Origin: JBALVT01 sp045110675
GTDB taxonomy: Bacteria > Pseudomonadota > Gammaproteobacteria > Pseudomonadales > Halieaceae
Length of the DNA: 64,000 nt
Assembly: GCA_045110675.1 (NCBI GenBank)
Contig: JBGCGJ010000051.1
Coordinates: forward strand, 3,775 to 67,774
Reading direction: 5' to 3'
Program-made: the position numbers and the translations under genes
Part shown: piece after piece, positions 1-8,893 of the stretch
Layout of the letters: each line of letters opens with the position of its first letter
Position numbering within the stretch: position 1 is the first letter of the stretch
The notes under the pieces: generated by a model
Told to the model about the DNA's origin: nothing
Database searches by the model: none
Seen by the model: the letters and a program-made list of their open reading frames with translations, nothing else

Positions 1-579
1 CACGTTCACAAAGCCGACGATGTAGAGACTATCGACCGAATCACTTTCGATCATGGCCTGGGAAAAGCTCTCCGGTGTTATTGCCTCCTCCAGGGGGTTC
101 ACCAAGGAAAATACCGGCACGGTAAGATCGGTGACCTGCTCACCGAAGTAGCGGGTGAAAAATATCACCGGAGGTTCAGAATCACCCGTTTCGATGGGTG
201 CGGGAGGGTCGACATTGCGCTGCATGGTGCCGACTTCCGCCGGGTTTCTATCTGCTCGGAGGTACTCTAGAGATTCCAATGCGTAGGCCTGAAAACTTGC
301 ATCTTGTCGAGCCAGCAACTTTCCAGACTGGTCGTAAAGAACTGCGTAGCGCACTGCAGCATTGGCAAGATAATCCGCCAGGTGAGCCCGCAGACGTCGA
401 TCATCTTGCTGATCAATAAGTAAGGGCAGCGTGGGCTGGCTGCGCACCAAGGCAACCGCTTCTTCCGCCACCCTTTCCCGGGCTGTGGCCATTTCGCGGA
501 TGCATGCGACACTGACGGTAACAATACTAGCCAACAGCGCTAGCACTAAAACCAATTTGTTGATCTTGTCAGTAAGCAT
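1..579 (-). CDS. N-terminal part of a membrane signal-transduction protein (partial)
   Basis: This gene starts with ATG at 579 on the minus strand and runs off the left edge of the window, so only the first 193 codons are visible and no stop is present. Residues 7-25 (LVLVLALLASIVTVSVACI) form one transmembrane helix after a short charged cytoplasmic start. A helical stretch with many charged residues follows, and then a probable periplasmic sensor region (VRYAVLYDQSGKLLARQ), which resembles the extracytoplasmic domains of hybrid histidine kinases and GGDEF/EAL proteins. The output domain is outside the window, so kinase versus cyclic-di-GMP enzyme cannot be decided. The membrane-sensor architecture is seen directly; the signalling role is inferred. 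Confidence 0.6.
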   Translation of the reverse strand, partial: MLTDKINKLVLVLALLASIVTVSVACIREMATARERVAEEAVALVRSQPTLPLLIDQQDDRRLRAHLADYLANAAVRYAVLYDQSGKLLARQDASFQAYALESLEYLRADRNPAEVGTMQRNVDPPAPIETGDSEPPVIFFTRYFGEQVTDLTVPVFSLVNPLEEAITPESFSQAMIESDSVDSLYIVGFVNV

Positions 580-778
580 CCAATTCCCAGTTGGCCGAAC
601 ACATTTTGTAAGCTAGTGAAAACTAACGAATAGCCTTATTTCTCTCTAGCCTTATTATCGGTTTATTGTTAAGAATTCTGTAGTGATAAGCCAGTGATAA
701 TTGGCTATTTAGGCGGGCACGAGTGTTTATGAGACCCAGTAGACCTTATGACCCTCAGATGTGTGACTGGGAGCACAC

Positions 779-1654
779 TTAGCGACCGCTCCAGGGATTT
801 AACATGAGCGACGGAGTTTTCTTGAGGTAGGCTTGATACGCTTCATCATGCCCCCAGCGGCGCAGTGCTCGCGCCTCCAACATTTTCACGCCACTCACCT
901 GGGTCAGCAGCAAATAAACGAACACCGGAGATATCAAAGTGACAGATTGCCAGCCAGACAAAACCGGAAAGGCGGCCACGGCGATACCCAACCAAAGCAA
1001 AATTTCGCCAAAATAATTTGGGTGACGTGAATACTTCCAGAGGCCGTGACTGATAAACGTGTCTCGATTGGCAGCCACGCTGCGAAAGGCTCCCTTCTGC
1101 TTGTCGGCTATAACCTCTATTGAAAAACCGATGAGCCATAGCAATGCGCCGACTATCACCACCGGTCCGATCGGATGGGGTTCAAGCGAGGTAATCGCTG
1201 CCAGGCCCGCTGAAAAAGTCAGAAACACCCAGAGTCCCTGCAAGGTCCATGTCATCAGAAAACGCAAAAAGCTCGGCTTGATCTTCGCGAACCTGACGTC
1301 GTGACCATCGGCCCGAATACGCGCGAACAAGAAGGAGCCCAGACGCACCGCCCAAATTATCACCATAGCCGCTATCAACAACCTGCCGCCGTCCAGTACC
1401 GGTGCGAAATCCAAGGCGATGAGTGTCAGGGAAATATAGGTCAAACTCCCTGTAAGATCGTAGTACTTTTCGGTTTGGTAGAGGTATGCGGGAATAAACA
1501 TTAGCCACTGAATGACGAATGCGATAATACCGCAAGCAAAGAACACTGGAATGCCGCCTATGGTCGCGCCCCCAGTCCCACCGGCTAAACCCACTGCGGA
1601 AGCGATGGCTACCGACACTAAAATTCCCAAGATAGACACTTGATGGACTTTCAC
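779..1654 (-). CDS. DUF1295 family membrane protein (steroid-5-alpha-reductase-like)
   Basis: A 291-residue multi-pass membrane protein of the DUF1295 family, which is related to 3-oxo-5-alpha-steroid 4-dehydrogenases and isoprenylcysteine methyltransferases. The C-terminal signature SRHPNYFGEILLWLG is clear, and about seven hydrophobic segments precede and surround it. The start is GTG at 1654, chosen because AGGAG lies 7 nt upstream. That Shine-Dalgarno overlaps the TAG stop of the upstream P450 gene, so the two are probably translationally coupled. It is the last gene of an operon with the P450 and the Fe-alcohol dehydrogenase, which suggests modification of a hydrophobic (lipid, terpenoid or steroid-like) substrate. 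The actual substrate is not known from sequence. Confidence 0.85.
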   Translation of the reverse strand: MKVHQVSILGILVSVAIASAVGLAGGTGGATIGGIPVFFACGIIAFVIQWLMFIPAYLYQTEKYYDLTGSLTYISLTLIALDFAPVLDGGRLLIAAMVIIWAVRLGSFLFARIRADGHDVRFAKIKPSFLRFLMTWTLQGLWVFLTFSAGLAAITSLEPHPIGPVVIVGALLWLIGFSIEVIADKQKGAFRSVAANRDTFISHGLWKYSRHPNYFGEILLWLGIAVAAFPVLSGWQSVTLISPVFVYLLLTQVSGVKMLEARALRRWGHDEAYQAYLKKTPSLMLNPWSGR

Positions 1655-1663
1655 GGCTGACTC

Positions 1664-2896
1664 CTAGGCAAAAGAATACGTTACAGGCATGGATTTGAGG
1701 CCGCCAACAAACACTGCCTGGACCCACTCAGGATCAGCGCTCATCTCGATTCGATCGAGTCTGGACAGTAGTTCCTGGAAGAAAACCTCAACTTCCAGTA
1801 AGGCTAAATGTTGGCCAAGACACATATGCCCTCCGTAACCAAAGGCCAACTGATCGCGATTGTCCCTCTCGATGTTAAAGGTGTCCGGATCATCTATGGC
1901 ATCGGCGTCACGATTGGCAGAGGGATACCAAAGGCACAAGTTCTCTCCGGCTTCCAGTGTCTTCCCACGAAATTCTACCCGCTCGGTTGTGGTCCGCATC
2001 ATATGACGCACGGGGGATACCCAGCGGATCATTTCCTTGGCGGCCTGCTTACCCAGCTCGGGATTGTTGCGCAGTTTCTCCAATTGATCGGGGTGCTTCA
2101 ACAGCGCCTTCATTCCACCGCTAATCGTCGCTGAGGTGGTATCGTGACCCGCCGTAGCGGTGATAATAAAATAACTGATTTGATCCATGGACTCCATGGG
2201 TTCACCGTCGACCAGGGCGTTGGCGAGTAACGAGGCCAGATCGTCGGTCGGATTTTTCTTGCGATCTTCCACGACCTCTGTGAAGTAGGCGAAAAAATCC
2301 ATCAATACTGCAAGGCCATCATCGACACTGTCACCTCTTGATTGATTGGGGTCCTGACCACCAAACAATTCCTGGGTGAGTTTTAACATCATGCCCTCTT
2401 CTTCGGGCGCCACCCCAATAATCGACATGATTACCCGCAGGGGATAGAGCAGCGCAATGTCTTTAACAAAATCACACTGCCCGCCCATAGCTTCCATCGA
2501 GTCAACGTAGGTTTTGGCAATTTTCTGCACTTGGGGCCTGAGATTTGAGATAGGCCCCGGCTTAAACCAATCGCGCGTGACATTGCGCAGTTTCTTATGT
2601 TTCGGGCTATCCATATGAATCAGAGTTTCAAGCCCATTGCGTGTTCCGAACTGCGTCAGCAAAGCCTGCTCAAATTCTCTTTGCACCAACACCGTTCGCG
2701 GATTGTTCAGAAACGCAGAATTTTTCTGACTGATATGCTTTATGTCTTCGTGCTTGGTAAAAGCCCAAAAGGGCTCAAAGTCGGGATGCTCGACCCAGCT
2801 GACAGGGTCGTTTTCTCGCAGGTGGCGAAACAGCCCATGCATGGATGCTTCATCACCCATGATGGCCGGATCAAGCAGATCTGTATTTGAAGGCAT
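1664..2896 (-). CDS. Cytochrome P450 (class I, soluble bacterial type)
   Basis: A 410-residue bacterial P450 that should hydroxylate a hydrophobic substrate using electrons from a ferredoxin and its reductase, which are not encoded nearby. The I-helix oxygen-binding motif AGHDTT is at about 249-254, the K-helix ExxR (EMIR) at 288-291, and the heme-binding loop FGYGGHMCLG has its cysteine ligand near 359. I chose the ATG at 2896 (MPSNTD). A start 31 codons earlier would overlap the Fe-alcohol dehydrogenase gene and add a non-P450 leader. It lies 53 nt downstream of the dehydrogenase and 9 nt upstream of the DUF1295 gene. The sequence is clearly different from the CYP153 enzyme at 57327. The CYP family was not determined. 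Confidence 0.93.
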   Translation of the reverse strand: MPSNTDLLDPAIMGDEASMHGLFRHLRENDPVSWVEHPDFEPFWAFTKHEDIKHISQKNSAFLNNPRTVLVQREFEQALLTQFGTRNGLETLIHMDSPKHKKLRNVTRDWFKPGPISNLRPQVQKIAKTYVDSMEAMGGQCDFVKDIALLYPLRVIMSIIGVAPEEEGMMLKLTQELFGGQDPNQSRGDSVDDGLAVLMDFFAYFTEVVEDRKKNPTDDLASLLANALVDGEPMESMDQISYFIITATAGHDTTSATISGGMKALLKHPDQLEKLRNNPELGKQAAKEMIRWVSPVRHMMRTTTERVEFRGKTLEAGENLCLWYPSANRDADAIDDPDTFNIERDNRDQLAFGYGGHMCLGQHLALLEVEVFFQELLSRLDRIEMSADPEWVQAVFVGGLKSMPVTYSFA

Positions 2897-2949
2897 TGTA
2901 TGTCTCTTGCTAACTGGTTTGATAGAGAATTTTACTGCAGTGTTTACCG

Positions 2950-4158
2950 CTACTGGGAGGCTCGCAAACTCTGTAAAATTTCTCTGCATTCTTCTCGTTC
3001 GAAAAATCGGGGAGTGGGATAGGTGCTGCCCTCTTTCAGTGCAGCGTCGACCAAACTCTCAATATCTTCTTCCTTGATCACATCAGTCGTCTTGGGTATA
3101 CCAATCTCTGCATTGAGTGCCCAGACCTTATCGATCAGTTTTTGTGCCAGCGCCGAATCGGATTCGCCTTTCTCACCCAGCTGGGCATTCACGGCGATCT
3201 CAGCCATTTTTTTGGCCGATACCGCTTTCAGTTTTTCCAGAACGTGGGGTAACACCATCGCATTCCCCAGGCCGTGGGGTATCGAATAACGTGCGCCGAG
3301 GTTGTGGGATATAGCGTGGACATAACCCACCAGGGCATTGGTAATCGCCATGCCACCATAGAAAGAAGCCAGCGCCATCGCTTCACGCGCGGCCAGATCT
3401 TCCCCATTGCTGCAGGCCTTAGCCAAATTATCAAACACCAATTTGGACGAGGCCAATCCATAGTAGTTAGTCTCGTCGGTTTCCCAGATGCCGATATAAG
3501 ACTCGATCGCATGGGTAAGCGCATCCATACCGGTCGCAGCGGTAATGTGCGGGGGCAGTCCCTGCATAATAATCGGGTCCAGTGCAGCCGCTTTCGGAAT
3601 AATACTGGGGTCGATCACAGCGCCCTTTTGATGAGTTTCATCGTCTGATATCACCGCGATGAAGGTCGCCTCGGACCCCGTTCCCGCGGTCGTGGGAATG
3701 GCAAAAAAGGGTAGCGCCGGAAGCTTCGCTTTACCGACGCCCTCACAGTCTTTTGCCTCGTAATTGTTCGCGCCCGCCAGCGCAATGACCTTCGCGGCGT
3801 CGATAGATGAACCTCCGCCAAAAGCCAGTACGCTGTCGCAGGAATTGGCACGCAACATCGCGATGCCTTCGTTAACCACTTTGCGTGTCGGGTCCGGGAG
3901 CACGCCATCGTAGACCTGGGTCTGGACTCCATACTCGGATAGAGCATCCAATGTACTGGCAACTACGCCAAGCTCCACCAGAGGCTTGTCCGTGACAATC
4001 AGAATATTTTTCACCCCAAATTGCGAAATCGTCTTGCAGAGCTGTTTGTTCGAATCGGCACCGAGGTAAAGCAGAGGCTTTGGCTGCGGTTTCGTGATCA
4101 TCTTGCCCATAAGTGACAAACGGGCCTTATAGAAAAACTCTTTGTAAAACGCGGGCAT
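2950..4158 (-). CDS. Iron-containing alcohol dehydrogenase
   Basis: A 402-residue group III (Fe-dependent) NAD(P)-alcohol dehydrogenase. The N-terminal Rossmann-like half carries the cofactor motif GGGSSIDAAK. AGTGSE and DALTHAIESY are typical of the family, and metal-ligand histidines are present in DALTHAIE, GYVHAISHNLGARY and IPHGLGNAM. AGAGGA precedes the ATG at 4158. It is the first gene of the minus-strand operon with the P450 and DUF1295 genes. It probably oxidises an alcohol produced or used by that pathway. The substrate is unknown. An N-terminal extension of about 20 residues precedes the usual start of the fold. Confidence 0.93.
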   Translation of the reverse strand: MPAFYKEFFYKARLSLMGKMITKPQPKPLLYLGADSNKQLCKTISQFGVKNILIVTDKPLVELGVVASTLDALSEYGVQTQVYDGVLPDPTRKVVNEGIAMLRANSCDSVLAFGGGSSIDAAKVIALAGANNYEAKDCEGVGKAKLPALPFFAIPTTAGTGSEATFIAVISDDETHQKGAVIDPSIIPKAAALDPIIMQGLPPHITAATGMDALTHAIESYIGIWETDETNYYGLASSKLVFDNLAKACSNGEDLAAREAMALASFYGGMAITNALVGYVHAISHNLGARYSIPHGLGNAMVLPHVLEKLKAVSAKKMAEIAVNAQLGEKGESDSALAQKLIDKVWALNAEIGIPKTTDVIKEEDIESLVDAALKEGSTYPTPRFFEREECREILQSLRASQ

Positions 4159-4327
4159 ATTTATCCTCTAGTTTTCGTCTTATTACTTTATGAAGCGTGG
4201 ACTTTACTCACTATTTCAGGCACTTGCCATCAGATTAATAACTTCATACGAAAAATTTCAAATAAAAGTAAACCAAATTAACCCCCGCGACACTAAGCGT
4301 GTAAATACGGATCCGAGCGTATCGACA

Positions 4328-6022
4328 ATGATGATAAATCGTATAGCTATCCCCTTGCTAGCATTGACGATTTCCGCCTGCGGAGGCGGTGGCGGCAGTA
4401 GCACTTCTAACCCGGCACCACCCGCCCCCCCTGCTCCAGCGAGCCCGTCTGAGCAGCCCTCTTTCGAACAACTAGCTGAAGCCGCAAGGTTCGCCAACAT
4501 GAGCACTTTTGGCCTGACATTCCCAGACCTCGAAAAACTTGCTCAGATCGGCGGTGATGCCTGGTTGCAGAGACAGTTTGAATTGCCCGCAGGCCTTCAT
4601 ACCCCCACGGTCGACGACTTGCTCGCTCGGCGCGAGGCAGGTGAGTTCGAGGATTTTGAGGAGGACGTCGAATTGCTGGCTCAGTTTCGGCGATTGGCCT
4701 GGTGGCACTGCGCTCTAACCTGTGAAGACGTGGTTCGGCAAAGAGTCGCTTTTGCTCTCAGCGAGATTTTTGTTGTTTCCGATAATGTCGATGCGCTATT
4801 GGTCTACCCCTATGCTCTGAGCACTTATTACGACACCTTGCTCACTAACGCCTTTGGTAACTACCGCGACTTACTCCGAGAAGTGGCACTCCACCCGGCG
4901 ATGGGTGTGTACCTAAGCCATATCAATAACAGACGCTCAAATCCGGCGGCGAATACCTTTCCGGATGAAAACTTTGCCCGGGAGGTAATGCAACTATTTT
5001 CAATAGGTCTATTTGAATTGAACCCAGACGGTAGCCATAAACGCGATGCCGACGACAACTCAATTCCCACCTACAATAATGTCGACATCCGAGAGTACGC
5101 CAAAATATTTACCGGATTGTCCTGGGGTGACGGCAATGGATTTGACGAGGAGCGCGAACCCAACTTTAGTGTTCCCATGCGGATGTATGACCCCTTCCAC
5201 GAATCCGGCGAAAAGAAGCTTCTCAATGGTACCACTGTTCCCGCCGGTCAGACTGCGGATGAAGATTTCGAAATGGCCATCGATACGCTATTCAACCACC
5301 CTAATGTAGGACCCTTTATCGGCAAACAACTCATTCAACGCCTGGTGACATAAAACCCCTCCTCGGAATACGTCGAGCGTGTTAGTTCAGTCTTTGCCGA
5401 CGATGGTGAGGGTCAGCGCGGAAATCTCAGAGCGGTATTTGAAGCCATTCTCAGTGACGCCGAGGCATCACCACCGGTCGACCCTGAGTCCTCATTCGGC
5501 AAACTTCGAGAGCCGGTTGTCCGTTACCTCAACATGCTGAGAATATTCGGTGCTACCACAGCAGGTGAATTTACGACCAACAGCGGTTACCTCCTCCAAG
5601 AACTGGGGCGTCAGCATCCACTGTCTTCTCCGAGTGTATTCAATTTTTTCCTGCCCTCGCATGCACCCACGGGAGCAATAACTAACGCAGGCCTAGTGGC
5701 TCCGGAATTCCAAATCGTCAATAGTGGCACCGTGGTTAACATGGCCAATCTGCTGGACTTCGCTTTGTTTGGGGACTTGGTAACAGACGCGCCAGCTCCA
5801 TTTGAAAATGCGATTTTGCCCTTGGACGAATACATCAGCCTGGCCGAAGACCTCGATGCACTTATTGAGAGACTGGATATCGTGCTAACCAATGGGCAGC
5901 TCAGCGATGGAAGCGAGGAAGCTATTCGCAGCGTGTTGCTGGACATTCCCGACAACACCACGCGAGCGCGCACGGCTATTTACATGTTTATGATCTCGGC
6001 AGATTACGTGGTTCGAATATGA
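4328..6022 (+). pseudogene. DUF1800 family lipoprotein interrupted by an in-frame TAA
   Basis: The reading frame encodes a DUF1800 protein of about 564 codons, but codon 342 (5351-5353) is TAA. The frame continues without further damage from 5354 to 6022 with clear family sequence (NPSSEYVERV, then GYLLQELGRQHPLSSPSVFNFFLP). Homologues usually read RLVTSNPSPEYV here, so TAA appears to replace a serine codon such as TCA by one base change. The start MMINRIAIPLLALTISAC gives a lipoprotein signal with the lipobox ISAC, followed by a Gly/Ser/Pro-rich linker. An earlier ATG at 4190 adds a leader with no signal character. It is followed 52 nt later by the DUF1501 partner. The truncated product would have 341 residues. 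A sequencing error cannot be excluded. Confidence 0.85.
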
Positions 6023-6074
6023 GTAACTCAGCCGTCATAGCGCGATGCGGGCAGGCAAACGACACCGGGAGAAT

Positions 6075-7460
6075 ATGATGTTATCTCGAAGAAATTTTCT
6101 ATCTCACAGCTGTTCCCTCGGCGTCGCTAGCGCCACCCTTGGGTCCTCTCTGTTACAGCTGGGATTGGCAAGACATGCCGCGGCGCAATCTGCCACAGGT
6201 TATCGTGCGCTGGTCTGCATATTGCTAGCCGGAGGCAACGACTCCTACAACATGTTGGTACCGGTTGATGACGATCAGCACAGGGAATATAGCCTGTTGA
6301 GATCCGATTTAGCGCTGGATCAGTCCTCTCTTTTAACCCTGCCGGGAACAAGCAGTGCTGGTCGACGCTACGGCGTGCACCCGGGAATGCAGGGAGTTCG
6401 GGAATTGTACGGTAGCGGCGATTTAGCCATGGTCGCCAATGTGGGAACATTGCTAGAGGCCTTTAACAGCAGCGCTTTCGATAGTGGTTCGGCCAGACTG
6501 CCCCTCGGTTTGTTTTCACACGCAGATCAAATCAACCAGTGGCAGACGGCAAAACCCGATGCACGTATAGCCCAGGGCTGGGCCGGGAGAATGGCAGATA
6601 TTTTGCAAGATGTGAATCTGGCCAACGGGGTGTCGATGAACATCTCTCTGTCGGGGACAAACGTGTACCAAAGTGGTAATACGATTTCCGAGTACAGCGT
6701 TTCACCTGAAGGCGATGGCGCGGTGGGAATCGAATCCTATGATGATGGGTCAGAATTTGGTGACCTGCGCAAGCGGATGGTCGACTCCCTGGTGAATGCT
6801 CGCCAACGACATATATTCAGAGCGGAGTACAACAGACGGCTTTCCGAATCCATAGCTGCTCAGGCTGTTTTTGTCGGCGCGCTGGCATCTTCGCCGACAC
6901 TCACTACAACTTTTTCTGGCAACCCACTGTCGCAAAGCCTTCGCCAGGTCGCTCGAATTATCGGAGCGAGATCCTCTCTGGGAGCGGCGCGACAAACCTT
7001 CTTTATTACGCTCGGAGATTGGGATCATCATGACGATGTCATTGAGAAACAGGCCGTGATGCTCCCTCAAGTCAGTGCGGCACTTCAGGAGTTTCGCAAT
7101 GCGCTGGTTGAACTGGCAGTGGTTGACGACGTCACCACGTTTACCAGTTCAGATTTTGGCAGAACGCTGACATCCAATGGCAAAGGTTCCGATCATGGGT
7201 GGGGTGGTCACCACATGGTTATGGGGGGGTCTGTGGAAGGCGGTCAAATCGTCGGTGAATACCCTGAGCTGCGCGCTAACAACCCGTTGGATGTGGGCCG
7301 CGGAGTGTATGCTCCCACCCTATCAGTAGATGAATATTTTGCCGAACTGGCACTGTGGTTTGGGGTAGCGAGATCGGACCTGGTAGAAGTGCTACCCAAT
7401 ATCGGGTCGTTTAACTCACCTCAGTCGAGTTCCCCGCCTGTTGGTTTTCTGAGGGCCTAG
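6075..7460 (+). CDS. DUF1501 domain protein with Tat signal
   Basis: A 461-residue DUF1501 protein of the sulfatase/alkaline-phosphatase-like fold. Its N-terminus LSRRNFLSHSC is a twin-arginine export signal with a hydrophobic stretch ending near AAAQS. LLAGGNDSYNMLVP, the SDHGWGGHH stretch and the C-terminal catalytic-like segments are typical of the family. The start at 6075 (MMLSRRNF) is preferred over 6045 because it begins the Tat signal and is preceded by GGGAGA. DUF1501 and DUF1800 genes are almost always adjacent and are thought to act together in the envelope, but no biochemical role is firmly established. Here the DUF1800 partner is broken, so this protein may have lost its partner. 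Confidence 0.93.
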   Translation: MMLSRRNFLSHSCSLGVASATLGSSLLQLGLARHAAAQSATGYRALVCILLAGGNDSYNMLVPVDDDQHREYSLLRSDLALDQSSLLTLPGTSSAGRRYGVHPGMQGVRELYGSGDLAMVANVGTLLEAFNSSAFDSGSARLPLGLFSHADQINQWQTAKPDARIAQGWAGRMADILQDVNLANGVSMNISLSGTNVYQSGNTISEYSVSPEGDGAVGIESYDDGSEFGDLRKRMVDSLVNARQRHIFRAEYNRRLSESIAAQAVFVGALASSPTLTTTFSGNPLSQSLRQVARIIGARSSLGAARQTFFITLGDWDHHDDVIEKQAVMLPQVSAALQEFRNALVELAVVDDVTTFTSSDFGRTLTSNGKGSDHGWGGHHMVMGGSVEGGQIVGEYPELRANNPLDVGRGVYAPTLSVDEYFAELALWFGVARSDLVEVLPNIGSFNSPQSSSPPVGFLRA

Positions 7461-7497
7461 AGATTCCGGTCAGCTCTAAGGAGTACTATGGCAGGTA

Positions 7498-8043
7498 ATG
7501 ACGGCAGATGACAAAACAGACGAACAATTGCTACAGCAGTTTCGACTCGGAGACAGCCGCGCTTTCGAGACCCTGGTACGCCGACATCAGGATCGAATAT
7601 TCAGACTGGCTCTACTGTGGCTATACGATGATCAATCGGCCCTGGATGCGGCCCAGGAAGTCTTTTTGCGCGCACATAAAGGATTGCTCTCGTTCCGCTA
7701 TCGTTCGTCGGTTTTTACCTGGTTATATCGAACAACCCGCAATGTGTGTTCAGAATTCAATCGAAGATATTCCCGAACGCGAGAACCGGTGGATTTTGCC
7801 GACCCAAAACCGAGGCCAGGTGGCGCAGCCAGCAAGGAGCAAACGACCAGGCGTCTACAGCAGCTGGTTGCGAATCTTCCTCCCAGGCAGCGTGAGGTGG
7901 TGATGCTTCGCGTATTAGAGGGTTTTTCCGTGCGCGAAACCGCCACTATCATGCGATGTCGCGAGGGAACGGTTAAAGCCTTGCTGAGCAAGGGAAACGC
8001 CAATTTAAAGCACTATTGTGAAACTCTAGGTATAGAAATATGA
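7498..8043 (+). CDS. ECF-type RNA polymerase sigma factor
   Basis: A 181-residue extracytoplasmic-function sigma factor. Region 2 (about 10-80) has the RHQDRIFRLALLWL and DAAQEVFLRAHKGLLSFRYRSSVFTWLYRTTRN segments, and region 4 (about 118-172) has LPPRQREVVMLRVLEGFSVRETATIMRCREGTVKALLSKG, a helix-turn-helix for the -35 element. It lies 37 nt after the DUF1501 gene, and its TGA overlaps the ATG of the next gene (ATGA at 8040-8043), as is common for sigma/anti-sigma pairs. AAGGAG at 7478-7483 is 14 nt from this ATG and only 4 nt from the ATG of an eight-codon frame at 7488, so the exact initiation is uncertain. Regulated genes probably include its own operon, by inference. Confidence 0.92.
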   Translation: MTADDKTDEQLLQQFRLGDSRAFETLVRRHQDRIFRLALLWLYDDQSALDAAQEVFLRAHKGLLSFRYRSSVFTWLYRTTRNVCSEFNRRYSRTREPVDFADPKPRPGGAASKEQTTRRLQQLVANLPPRQREVVMLRVLEGFSVRETATIMRCREGTVKALLSKGNANLKHYCETLGIEI

Positions 8044-8480
8044 ACAGCGCGTTTGACTCACATTCACTGGGAAAACTGGGCGATGACTACCGAGAAATTC
8101 AAGCGCCGCCTGCGTTACTCAAGGGTGTTCTTGCGAAAACAGATGCTCGGGATACCACCCTGAACTGGTGGCTTCCCACCTCAGGAGTGCTGGCCTCTCT
8201 TACGCTGCTGACAATCATGACGGGATATCTGACTACTGAAAATACCCAGATTCAACAAGCGACAATCGCGAAAAAAAGCCTACCCAATATGAGCTCGCTT
8301 GCCAGTCTGTCAATTGATAAGCCTGGCAATGTATCCCTGAGTCATCTCAACATACGCAGTCTATCTGTACCGGCCATGCCAAGCGCGCCTCAAGTCAGAC
8401 CCGTTTCGAAACCGCCGCGAAAAAACATTCATGAAGTTAAACTCGAAAATTCTAAGGAGAACGAAAATGTCTACAGCTAG
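8040..8480 (+). CDS. Putative membrane-anchored anti-sigma factor
   Basis: A 146-residue single-pass membrane protein. About 43 cytoplasmic residues (with DDYREIQAPPALLKGVLAK) come first, then a transmembrane helix at about 44-62 (WLPTSGVLASLTLLTIMTGYL), then a polar periplasmic tail rich in Ser and Pro. It overlaps the sigma gene by 4 nt, and this topology and position are those of anti-sigma factors. The zinc-finger HxxxCxxC motif of common ZAS anti-sigma proteins is absent, so the assignment rests on context and topology. The next gene starts inside its last codons. It could instead be an unrelated small membrane protein. Confidence 0.6.
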   Translation: MNSAFDSHSLGKLGDDYREIQAPPALLKGVLAKTDARDTTLNWWLPTSGVLASLTLLTIMTGYLTTENTQIQQATIAKKSLPNMSSLASLSIDKPGNVSLSHLNIRSLSVPAMPSAPQVRPVSKPPRKNIHEVKLENSKENENVYS

Positions 8481-8892
8481 TAAAATGCGAAGTGGCCTCC
8501 CCTGGACCGTTGCGCTAATTGCTGTTTTGAGCTTTGCTCCAAGCACCAGTTACGCCCAAACTCAAGCGAGTGAGTTGCAGACTATGCAATCGTTTCTGGC
8601 CATCATGGACAGCTACTTTGATTTGATCCAGTCCACCCACGATATTGCCTCCGACAGAGAAAAATCAGCCATTATACAAATGCAAAAAATTCAGGAAGTG
8701 TATGAGGAGCTAGGTAAAAAGGCCAAGGCGGCAGATGTATTGCGCACGGTTTTGGTGGACAGCAAAAATCCCACCATAAGAAATGCTGCCTATATGCTAT
8801 TGGCAGACAACCTCAAGGACACGGGTAGAGCGGCTGAAGCTCTCACATTGCTTAAACAGGCATTGAGCGAAAATATAGCTGCCGCGAAGTAG
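8467..8892 (+). CDS. Small exported helical (TPR-like) protein
   Basis: A 141-residue exported protein. I chose the ATG at 8467 because AAGGAG lies 7 nt upstream. A signal peptide (WTVALIAVLSFAPSTSYAQ) is followed by an all-helical region. The segment EVYEELGKKAKAADVLRTVLVDSKNPTIRNAAYMLLADNLKDTGRAAEALTLLKQAL has the spacing of two tetratricopeptide-type helix pairs. The start overlaps the end of the putative anti-sigma gene by 14 nt, so it belongs to the same operon. A periplasmic adaptor or signal component for the sigma/anti-sigma pair is possible but only inferred. Confidence 0.75.
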   Translation: MSTASKMRSGLPWTVALIAVLSFAPSTSYAQTQASELQTMQSFLAIMDSYFDLIQSTHDIASDREKSAIIQMQKIQEVYEELGKKAKAADVLRTVLVDSKNPTIRNAAYMLLADNLKDTGRAAEALTLLKQALSENIAAAK

Positions 8893-8893
8893 G

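Noticed and set aside
1182..1727. 181-codon frame on the minus strand inside DUF1295
   Set aside because: It is a shifted-frame shadow of a well-supported membrane protein gene with no family features.
5351..5353. Recoding of the TAA in the DUF1800 gene
   Set aside because: TAA is not known to be read as selenocysteine or pyrrolysine, no hairpin follows it, and the aligned residue in homologues is serine. A nonsense mutation or sequence error is simpler.
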